DNA of 64,000 nucleotides from assembly GCF_006740045.1 (NCBI RefSeq), contig NZ_AP019749.1, forward strand, positions 2,809,001-2,873,000. Reading direction: 5' to 3'. Both the position numbers and the translations under genes were made by a program. How positions within the stretch are numbered: the first letter of the stretch is position 1; every line of letters begins with the position of its first letter. Shown here piece after piece: positions 58,069 through 64,000 of this stretch. The stretch is from Comamonas terrigena NBRC 13299 (lineage in GTDB: Bacteria > Pseudomonadota > Gammaproteobacteria > Burkholderiales > Burkholderiaceae_C). The notes beneath the pieces were generated by a model, which was given only the letters and a program-made list of their open reading frames with translations, ran no database searches and was not told the DNA's origin.

Positions 58069-58613
58069 TGAAAGACCATACGCTTTCTCCGCCGCGCGAT
58101 GCCGTGGACACCATCCTGGCCCAGTGGCGGCGCGAGCGCCCCGATCTGGATGTGAGCCCTATGGGCCCCATCGGGCGCATCAAACGTTGTGCGGCGCTGC
58201 TGGAGCAGCAGCTGGAAGCCGGCTTTGCGGAGTTCGACCTGAGCGTGTGGGAGTTCGACATGCTGGCCGCCCTGCGGCGGTCTGGCGCCCCTTACTGCCT
58301 CAGCCCCACGGAGCTGTTCTCCACCCTCATGGTGACCTCGGGCACGATGACCCACAGGCTCAAGCGCCTGGAGGCCCGGAGGTGGGTGGCACGCGTACCC
58401 AACGCCCAGGATGCGCGCAGCACCCTGGTACAGCTCACCGCGGACGGGCTGGCGCTGATCGAGCGCGCGGTGGAGGCGCATGTAGACAACGAACGCACGA
58501 TGCTGTCGGTATTGCCTGCCGACGTGCTGCGCGACCTGGATGCACAGCTGTCCCACTTGCTGCGCGCCCTGGAGCCTTCCAACCATGGTGCCGATGCGAC
58601 GCCGGCATCCTGA
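58068..58613 (+). CDS. MarR-family transcriptional regulator
   Basis: 181 residues from ATG 58068, whose initiator lies at the end of an operator copy. The winged-helix core is at about 35-150: SVWEFDMLAALRRSGAPYCL, LSPTELFSTLMVTSGTMTHRL as recognition region and VARVPNAQDARSTLVQLTADG as the wing with the conserved D-x-R. The N-terminal helix (DTILAQWRRERPDLDVSPMG) is longer than usual and typical of a subgroup next to EamA exporters. A terminator follows at 58634. The ligand is unknown. Confidence 0.94.
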   Translation: MKDHTLSPPRDAVDTILAQWRRERPDLDVSPMGPIGRIKRCAALLEQQLEAGFAEFDLSVWEFDMLAALRRSGAPYCLSPTELFSTLMVTSGTMTHRLKRLEARRWVARVPNAQDARSTLVQLTADGLALIERAVEAHVDNERTMLSVLPADVLRDLDAQLSHLLRALEPSNHGADATPAS

Positions 58614-58633
58614 GCGGCATGGGCACCGCAGCG

Positions 58634-58661
58634 GACCCCGGCCACATGCCGGGTCTTTTTT
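58634..58661 (+). terminator. Rho-independent terminator after the MarR gene
   Basis: GACCCCGGC (58634-58642) pairs with GCCGGGTC (58648-58655) with one bulged C, followed by T6. It is nearly the same sequence as the terminator at 55416, and both follow the wording of a common Comamonadaceae-type GCCGGGTC hairpin. Confidence 0.88.
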
Positions 58662-58701
58662 GGGCAGGAGGCAGAATGGGATCCAAAGGAGTTCTGCACA
58701 C

Positions 58702-58989
58702 ATGGCACGCGCGCAGCAGGTGGTGGTCACTGTCAGCGATGTTTTCAAGACAGAGGAGCTGCATCAACGGCTGATGACGGCGCTGTCATTTCCGGGCTTC
58801 TACGGCCGCAACTGGGACGCCTTCTGGGACGCCATCACCGGGCTGGTGGAGATGCCCCACACGCTGCGGCTGGAGGGATGGCGGGCACTGGAGGCACACC
58901 TCCCCCGCGATGCCCGCGTGCTGCAGCAATGCCTGGAGCGCATGCAGCAGCAGTACCCCGCGCTGGCAGCCCGGGTGGAGTACGTGTAA
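58702..58989 (+). CDS. Barstar-family protein (ribonuclease-inhibitor fold)
   Basis: 95 residues from ATG 58702 with AAGGAG upstream. The barstar fold is indicated by DVFKTEELHQRLMTALSFPG, the inhibitor-loop motif FYGRNWDAFWDAITGL (aromatic Tyr-Gly-x-Asn-x-Asp-Ala-Phe-Trp-Asp) and a final helix and strand (QYPALAARVEYV). Barstar blocks the active site of barnase-type RNases with acidic residues of this loop. No barnase-like RNase gene is adjacent, so it is an orphan immunity protein or has another binding partner. Confidence 0.88.
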   Translation: MARAQQVVVTVSDVFKTEELHQRLMTALSFPGFYGRNWDAFWDAITGLVEMPHTLRLEGWRALEAHLPRDARVLQQCLERMQQQYPALAARVEYV

Positions 58990-59319
58990 CCCGGCTCACC
59001 CATGGCAGGCCGTCTGTCTGGATGGGCTGTTCGGCCGCCTGAAGCCAGCACAGGGGCCAATGCTGCGCCGCAGCGCGACGACTGGAGGCTGCCCCGCCTG
59101 CGCCGGCAAGCCGTCACGGGGTGTGGAGCGCCCCTCCACCAAGTGGTTCAGTGACGGTAGTGAGCAGGCCTGCCTGCTTTCGGCCATGAGCAGTCCTCTA
59201 AGGCATTCCTCCAGGCGACTGCTTCAGGCTGGTAGCAGACACTCAATACTGAGAGCTGGAGGACGGCTTCCATCGTAAACGGTCATTCGACGGAAGCCAT
59301 TCAAACTGCTCGACGGCGT
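58990..59319. other. 330-bp gap with one long hairpin
   Basis: No convincing ORF. An 11-bp stem with one mismatch (GGCTTCCATCG 59265-59275, CGACGGAAGCC 59288-59298, 12-nt loop) lies 20 bp beyond the transketolase stop codon on the minus strand, where it could end or stabilise that transcript. There is no T tract. Confidence 0.5.
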
Positions 59320-60324
59320 TCAACCCAGCCAGGCCTTGACGCGCCGACTCAGCGCCTCAGTGCTGATGCCGTAACGGTCATGCAACGTAGGCAGCGCCCC
59401 AGCATCCAAGTATGCATCGGGCAGGCCTGCGAGGCGAAACTTGGTGGGTGTCACGCTGTTTTGCAACAGGCTACTGGCCACCGCCTCGCCCAAGCCTCCC
59501 ACAACCGAATGGTTCTCAGCCACCACCACCAAGCGCGGCTTACGCAGCACCTCAGCGAGGATGGTGACCTCATCCAGTGGTTTGATCGTCGGACAGTGCA
59601 ACACCGCCACGCCGATCTTGTCGGACTGCAACGCCTTGGCCACCTCAAGCGCGCGCATGGTCATGAAGCCGCTGGAGATGATGAGCACCTCGTCCCCGTC
59701 CACCAGGCGCTTGGCCTTGCCCATCTCGAAGCTGTAGTCGTATTCGTCCAGCACCAGCGGCACGTTGCCGCGTAGCAGGCGCATATAGACCGGACCGTTG
59801 TGCGCGGCCATCTGCGGTACGGCCTGTTCGATGTCGAGCGCGTCGCAGGGGTCGATAATGGTCAGGCCGGGGATGCCGCGCATCATGGCCACATCTTCAG
59901 TGGCCTGGTGGCTTGGGCCGTAGCCGGTGGTCAGTCCAGGCAATGCGCAGCACATCTTCACATTCAGGCTCTCTTCGGCTATCACCTGGTGGATGAAGTC
60001 ATAGGCCCGGCGCGTGCCGAACACCGCATAGGTGGTGGCGAACGGGATCAGGCCTTCTTTGGCCATACCGCCGGCTGCGCCCATGAGCAGTTGTTCGGCC
60101 ATGCCCATCTGGTAGAAGCGCTCGGGGTAGGCTTGCGCAAACAAGTGCAGGTCGGTGTACTTCGCCAGATCAGCGGTCATACCCACGATTTCAGGCCGCT
60201 TGGCGGCCAGTTCGACTAGGGCTTTTCCGAACGGAGCAGCTTTGACGCGCTGTCCCTCGCCCGCGATGGAGGCGATCATGGCGGAGGTGGTCAGACGCGG
60301 CTTTTTTTCAGCGACAGGGTTCAT
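59320..60324 (-). CDS. Split transketolase, C-terminal subunit (Pyr and C-terminal domains)
   Basis: 334 residues from ATG 60324. Pyrimidine-binding domain features include IVGMTADLAKYTDLHLFAQA minus flanks, YPERFYQMGMAEQLLMGAAGGMA with the catalytic Glu of the thiamine cofactor, and TTGYGPSHQATEDVAMMRGI; the C-terminal domain has VLIISSGFMTMRALEVAKAL and VVVAENHSVVGGLGEAVA. Its start overlaps the stop of the N-terminal subunit gene by 4 bp (ATGA), so the two are made together as one enzyme. It transfers two-carbon ketol units, probably within the sugar pathway fed by the neighbouring TRAP transporter. Confidence 0.93.
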   Translation of the reverse strand: MNPVAEKKPRLTTSAMIASIAGEGQRVKAAPFGKALVELAAKRPEIVGMTADLAKYTDLHLFAQAYPERFYQMGMAEQLLMGAAGGMAKEGLIPFATTYAVFGTRRAYDFIHQVIAEESLNVKMCCALPGLTTGYGPSHQATEDVAMMRGIPGLTIIDPCDALDIEQAVPQMAAHNGPVYMRLLRGNVPLVLDEYDYSFEMGKAKRLVDGDEVLIISSGFMTMRALEVAKALQSDKIGVAVLHCPTIKPLDEVTILAEVLRKPRLVVVAENHSVVGGLGEAVASSLLQNSVTPTKFRLAGLPDAYLDAGALPTLHDRYGISTEALSRRVKAWLG

Positions 60325-61175
60325 GCGACGGCTCCTTCGGGGGCATTCTGGTCGAGGATGGAGAGGGCTTGTTGCCACTCTGGTGGATCGACCCGGATAA
60401 AGTGGTTTTTATCGCGCGTCTCCAGGAATGGCACACCCTTGCCCATCAGCGTGTTGAAAAGGATCACACGCGGCTTGGCTTCCTTGAGGTTTCGTGCGAT
60501 ATCGAACGCGGCCAGGACGGCAGCTAGGTCGTTGCCGTCGATGCGCTGCACATGCCAGCCGAAGGCGGCCCACTTGTCGGCCAGCGGCTCGAAGCCCAGC
60601 ACCTTGGAACTGGGGCCGTCGGCCTGCTGGTTGTTGATGTCCACCAGGCAAATCAGGTTGTCCAGTTGGTGGTGCGCAGCCGACATGGCGGCTTCCCAGG
60701 TCGATCCTTCGTCAAGCTCGCCGTCGCTCATGGAGTTGTAGACAAAGGCGGGGTTCTTCTTCTGCTTGAGGCCCAGTGCCATGCCGACACCAATGATTAG
60801 GCCCTGGCCCAGCGAGCCGCCGGAGATTTCCATGCCCGGCGTATAGGTGGCCATGCCGCTCATGGGCAGGCGACTGTCGTCGCTGCCGTAGGTTTCCAGT
60901 TCTTCCTGCGGGATCACGCCAGCCTCGATCAGCGCCGCGTAGTGCGCGATAGCGTAGTGGCCGTGCGAGAGCAGAAAGCGGTCGCGGCCCTCCCAGGTGG
61001 GGTCTTGGGGTTGCAGGTTCAGCGCGTGGCCGTAGGCCACGGCCAGCACATCGGCCCAGCCCAGGGCCTGGCCGATGTAGCCCTGACCCTGAACCTCACC
61101 CATACGAACGGCGTAGCGGCGGATGCGATGGGCGCACCGGGCCAGCGCCTGCAGTTTGTCTGCGGCGGAAGTCAT
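60321..61175 (-). CDS. Split transketolase, N-terminal subunit (PP domain)
   Basis: 284 residues. The diphosphate-binding domain starts with a helix AHRIRRYAVRMGEVQGQGYI, then DRFLLSHGHYAIAHYAAL with transketolase His residues, GMEISGGSLGQGLIIGVGMA, and the TPP/Mg motif SDGELDEGSTWEAAMSAAHH ... NINNQQADG, where Ser replaces the first Gly of the usual GDGE. The partner subunit follows directly. It lies 36 bp downstream of the DctM gene on the same strand, so transporter and transketolase form one operon. Confidence 0.93.
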   Translation of the reverse strand: MTSAADKLQALARCAHRIRRYAVRMGEVQGQGYIGQALGWADVLAVAYGHALNLQPQDPTWEGRDRFLLSHGHYAIAHYAALIEAGVIPQEELETYGSDDSRLPMSGMATYTPGMEISGGSLGQGLIIGVGMALGLKQKKNPAFVYNSMSDGELDEGSTWEAAMSAAHHQLDNLICLVDINNQQADGPSSKVLGFEPLADKWAAFGWHVQRIDGNDLAAVLAAFDIARNLKEAKPRVILFNTLMGKGVPFLETRDKNHFIRVDPPEWQQALSILDQNAPEGAVA

Positions 61176-61211
61176 GAAGTTCTCCTGTGTGAAGCGGGGG
61201 AAGAAAAGCGG

Positions 61212-62471
61212 TCAGCGAAGGATCGAGGCCGGCACATAAGACACCAGCGCCAGTACCAGGAAAGCTACAAAGTAGAACGGTCCTAGCTCACGTACCGTCT
61301 GACCCACCTTGACCTTGGCCAGCGCGCTGGTGATGAACAGCGTGGTGCCCACGGGCGGGGTGTAGAGGCCCACAGCCAGGTTCACCACCATCATGATTCC
61401 CAGCTGTACCGGGTCCATGCCAATGCTTTCGGCCAAGGGCAGGAACACCGGGGTCAGCAGCAAGACGGCGGCCGGCAGGTCGATGAACATGCCGATGAAC
61501 AGCATCAGCAGGTTCATGATCAGGATCACGATCCAGCCTTGGCTCACGTTCTGCTGAATCCAGTGGGCTACGCCCGTAGGCATCTGATCGTAGGTGAGCA
61601 GCCAGCCGATGGCGGCAGAGGCCATGATCACCAGCAGCACTACGCCGGTCGCCAGGCCTGCATGCACCACGGCATCGTTCAGGCGCTTGAGCGACAGGTC
61701 GCGGTACACCACCACCGACACCGCAGCGGCGTACAGCGTGGACAACACTGCCACCTCGGTGGGTGTGGCAATGCCAAAGCGCAGGAACAACACGATCAGC
61801 ACCGGCAGCAGCAGCGCGGGCGACGAGTACAGCAGGTGTACGCGGAACTCGCCCCAATTGATTGGGGTGGTGTCGCGCGGAAAGTTACGGCGCTTGCCGA
61901 CCCACCAGCACATGAACATGAAGCCGGCGCACATGAGGATGCCAGGCAGGATGCCCGCGACAAACAGTGCCGCAATGGAGGCATTGGCCGTCAGCGCGAA
62001 CAGAATCATCGGGATCGAGGGCGGGATGAGGATGTCGATGGTGGCTGCCGCGGCTAGCGTAGCAGCAGAGAAAGCGGGCGGATAGCCCAGGCGCTTGTGC
62101 CAGGGAATCAGCAGCGAGCCAATGGCCGAGGCATCGGCCACGGCAGAGCCCGACACACCACCGAACAGCGTGGACGACAACACGCCCACCTGCGCAGGCC
62201 CGCCGTGAAAGCGGCCGATTAGGGTGCTGAGCACACCCACCAGCGCTGCCCCCAGGCGGCCGCCCATCATGAGCGAGCCGGTGAGCATGAAGAACGGGAT
62301 CGCGATGAGCGGAAAGCTCTGCACCTGCGCCACCATCTGCTGCACCAGCAAATCGAGCGGGATGCGGTCAGAGGTTGCAGCGGCAGCCATGGCCGCGACC
62401 AGCAGCGCATGGGCAATGGGCATGGCCAGCACGGCGGCACCGAGAAAGACAACAAGAATGAGGGCGCTCAT
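61212..62471 (-). CDS. TRAP transporter large membrane subunit (DctM)
   Basis: 419 residues, about 12 hydrophobic segments. Family marks are ALLVAAMAAAATSDRIPLDL, QSFPLIAIPFFMLTGSLMMG, GGPAQVGVLSSTLFGGVSGS followed by AVADASAIGSLLIPWHKRLGYP, and PPSIPMILFALTANASIAAL. The later LLMLFIGMFIDLPAAVLLLT and PPVGTTLFITSALAKV are also typical. It uses the sodium gradient to import the solute delivered by DctP. The DctQ gene lies 28 bp upstream. Confidence 0.95.
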   Translation of the reverse strand: MSALILVVFLGAAVLAMPIAHALLVAAMAAAATSDRIPLDLLVQQMVAQVQSFPLIAIPFFMLTGSLMMGGRLGAALVGVLSTLIGRFHGGPAQVGVLSSTLFGGVSGSAVADASAIGSLLIPWHKRLGYPPAFSAATLAAAATIDILIPPSIPMILFALTANASIAALFVAGILPGILMCAGFMFMCWWVGKRRNFPRDTTPINWGEFRVHLLYSSPALLLPVLIVLFLRFGIATPTEVAVLSTLYAAAVSVVVYRDLSLKRLNDAVVHAGLATGVVLLVIMASAAIGWLLTYDQMPTGVAHWIQQNVSQGWIVILIMNLLMLFIGMFIDLPAAVLLLTPVFLPLAESIGMDPVQLGIMMVVNLAVGLYTPPVGTTLFITSALAKVKVGQTVRELGPFYFVAFLVLALVSYVPASILR

Positions 62472-62499
62472 AGGGGAAATCCTTGGCAGGGGACGGGGC

Positions 62500-63051
62500 T
62501 TACCAGTGCGCCTCTGGCACGGCGGTCTCGGTATCGGGGGGGCTGGGCACCTGCGGCGTGGCCCATGCGTTCCAGGCTGACTTGAGCGCCAGCAACGCCA
62601 GCATCACCAGCCCGCCCATCACGCAGCCATAGGTGAGCGACCCGGGCACCTGCAGGATGGGCGACTTCTCGTCGTGGACGATCACCAGCATCTGGTAGGT
62701 GGCGCGAGCGAGCGTGCCATACAGCACTGCCACGACCAGCCAGCTGCCGATGGAGGCCCAGCGGCGCAGCGCAGGAGGAACGGCGTCCATCAGAAAGCTG
62801 GTGGTGATGTGAGCACCATGTGCAGCCGCCAGTACCACGCCAGACATGACCAACCAGGGAAACAGTAGCTCCGGTACCTCGTTGGCCCATTGCAGGCTGG
62901 TTCCGGTGGCGTAGCGCAACACGGTGTTGGCCACTAAGATGACAAAGATGACGGTCGTGCTGATCCATAACAGCACACGGCATACGCCGACAACGGCCCA
63001 TTCGATGAAGTTCATCGGAAGACTCCTTGGGCTGCAGGGGCCGTGACCCAT
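62500..63051 (-). CDS. TRAP transporter small membrane subunit (DctQ)
   Basis: 183 residues with four TM helices: VGVCRVLLWISTTVIFVILV, ELLFPWLVMSGVVLAAAHGA with the conserved Trp-hydrophobic-Gly-Ala-His segment (GAHITTSFLMDAVPP), the third around SIGSWLVVAVLYGTLA, and the fourth in YGCVMGGLVMLALLALK. The C-terminal tail is Pro/Thr-rich. It pairs with DctM, 28 bp downstream. Confidence 0.92.
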   Translation of the reverse strand: MGHGPCSPRSLPMNFIEWAVVGVCRVLLWISTTVIFVILVANTVLRYATGTSLQWANEVPELLFPWLVMSGVVLAAAHGAHITTSFLMDAVPPALRRWASIGSWLVVAVLYGTLARATYQMLVIVHDEKSPILQVPGSLTYGCVMGGLVMLALLALKSAWNAWATPQVPSPPDTETAVPEAHW

Positions 63052-63099
63052 GCAGCGGCTTCGGTGAAATGAAAACTGGCGTAGCTGCGCCTAGAACGG

Positions 63100-64000
63100 T
63101 CAACGCGCAGCGGCGATGACTTTCTTGAGGTAAGGCCCGATGGGTGTGGTCAGCCACTTGGCGTCCACTCCTGCCGTGGCCTTGGCAAACGCAGCCTTGT
63201 CCACCGTGGTCACCTGCACGCCCTTGTTCTTGAGGTCTTCCAGCAGCTTGTCGTCGGCCTCTTGCGACATCTTGCGCTGCAGCGTTGTGGCTTCGGCGGC
63301 GGCCTCGGTCACTGCCTTGCGGTCGGCGTCAGACAGGCGGTCCCAGGTGCGCTTGCTCATCAGGAACGGCGTCATCTGGAACATGTGGCTCGTCAGGGCC
63401 AGGTGCTTTTGCACTTCGTACAGCTTGCTCGCATGGATGTTGACCAGCGGGTTCTCCTGCCCATCGACCACGCCTTGCTGCAGCGCCACGTACAGCTCGG
63501 CAAATTTGATCTGCTGTGCCTCGGCACCCAGCGCCTGCATGATGTCCACCAGCACTGCGTCAGGCGGGGTGCGCATCTTCAAGCCCTTCATGTCTTCGAC
63601 CTTGGTGATGGGACGTTTGCTGTTGGTCATGTGGCGGATGCCGTTGTCCCAATAGCCCAGCACCACCATGCCTTTGTCTGCAGATTTTTGCGCCAGCTCC
63701 TGGCCCAGCGGGCCGTCCAGCAGCTTGAAGGCCTGCGCGGGGGTGGAGAACATGAACGGCATGCCATAAGCGGCATACTCGGGCACAGCCACCGACACGG
63801 CACCTTGCGAGTTCGCTGTCATGTCCAGCGCGCCGGTGCGCACAGCTGTGACCATGGCCGCATCGTCGCCCAGCTGGGCCGATGGCGCCACCTGCACCTC
63901 GATGCGGCCTGCGGTCTTGGCCTTGAGGGTTTCAGCAAACTTGACGGCGGCCTCGTGGCGCGGATTGCCAGGGGCAGCGCCATGGCCCAGAGTGAGCTTC
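63100..64000 (-). CDS. TRAP transporter solute-binding protein (DctP), N-terminus outside the window
   Basis: About 300 visible residues; the frame is open to the window edge, which cuts the signal peptide and start. Visible features are KLTLGHGAAPGNPRHEAAVK, AGRIEVQVAPSAQLGDDAAM, VAVPEYAAYGMPFMFSTPAQ, KMRTPPDAVLVDIMQALGAE with the ligand-carboxylate Arg, and LYVALQQGVVDGQENPLVNI. These identify a periplasmic DctP protein that captures a carboxylate-bearing ligand for DctQM. As first visible gene of the minus-strand TRAP-transketolase operon it ties uptake to split-transketolase catabolism. Confidence 0.94.
   Translation of the reverse strand, partial: KLTLGHGAAPGNPRHEAAVKFAETLKAKTAGRIEVQVAPSAQLGDDAAMVTAVRTGALDMTANSQGAVSVAVPEYAAYGMPFMFSTPAQAFKLLDGPLGQELAQKSADKGMVVLGYWDNGIRHMTNSKRPITKVEDMKGLKMRTPPDAVLVDIMQALGAEAQQIKFAELYVALQQGVVDGQENPLVNIHASKLYEVQKHLALTSHMFQMTPFLMSKRTWDRLSDADRKAVTEAAAEATTLQRKMSQEADDKLLEDLKNKGVQVTTVDKAAFAKATAGVDAKWLTTPIGPYLKKVIAAAR

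Overview
The window is GC-rich, densely coded DNA that looks like a betaproteobacterium of the Burkholderiales, most likely Comamonadaceae. The reasons are two tandem Bug/TctC-type solute-binding proteins beside a CoA-transferase, MCPs with Burkholderiales-like signalling domains, an AcuR-AcuI pair, a FecI-FecR-FecA module and a NodT-type RND efflux operon. This placement is inference. There is no rRNA, tRNA, intact insertion sequence, prophage or CRISPR array.

Region by region. 1-6.9 kb: end of a NUDIX-like gene, nth, a chemoreceptor with a CheR-docking tail, a LysR regulator divergent from an arginase-family enzyme, and a nitronate monooxygenase. 6.9-11.3 kb: a decayed copy of the 3' end of nth, then an AT-richer island with an HNH-nuclease protein, an all-helical unknown and a three-TM membrane protein. 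11.5-16.7 kb: DUF711 protein, HxlR regulator and GST, followed by decayed second copies of DUF711 and GST flanking a dCache chemoreceptor; 208 bp of the two GST copies are identical. 17-21.5 kb: TonB siderophore receptor, FecR anti-sigma and ECF sigma factor. 21.9-32.3 kb: small metabolic and stress genes (RibD-like reductase, MocR regulator divergent from a PaiB-like protein, GFA, HxlR with MoaF-like and flavodoxin-like genes, KptA) mixed with gene remnants. 32.6-35 kb: acuR-acuI-peroxidase-like operon with palindromic operators. 35-41.4 kb: IclR regulator divergent from an amidohydrolase, two Bug proteins, a CoA-transferase and a citryl-CoA-lyase-like enzyme, probably uptake, CoA activation and cleavage of one organic acid.

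41.6-48.3 kb is the most interesting part: a five-gene, overlapping, lower-GC operon encoding an all-helical GASH-like protein, two different P-loop GTPases (DO-GTPase2-like with an N-terminal Cys cluster, then DO-GTPase1-like), a large GAP1-like protein and a caspase-family peptidase. The last two end in the same short domain (LYPxGPTDxExWSR), read as effector-associated domain 1, which suggests that a GTPase sensor arm recruits a caspase effector in a cell-suicide or antiviral system.

48.6-55.3 kb: TetR regulator divergent from a complete tripartite RND efflux operon, closed by a strong terminator. 55.5-59 kb: pentapeptide-repeat protein, nitroreductase, EamA transporter divergent from a MarR regulator with two operator copies, and a barstar-like protein. 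59.3-64 kb: split transketolase followed on the minus strand by a TRAP transporter (DctM, DctQ, partial DctP), probably a sugar or sugar-acid uptake and catabolism locus continuing past the window end.
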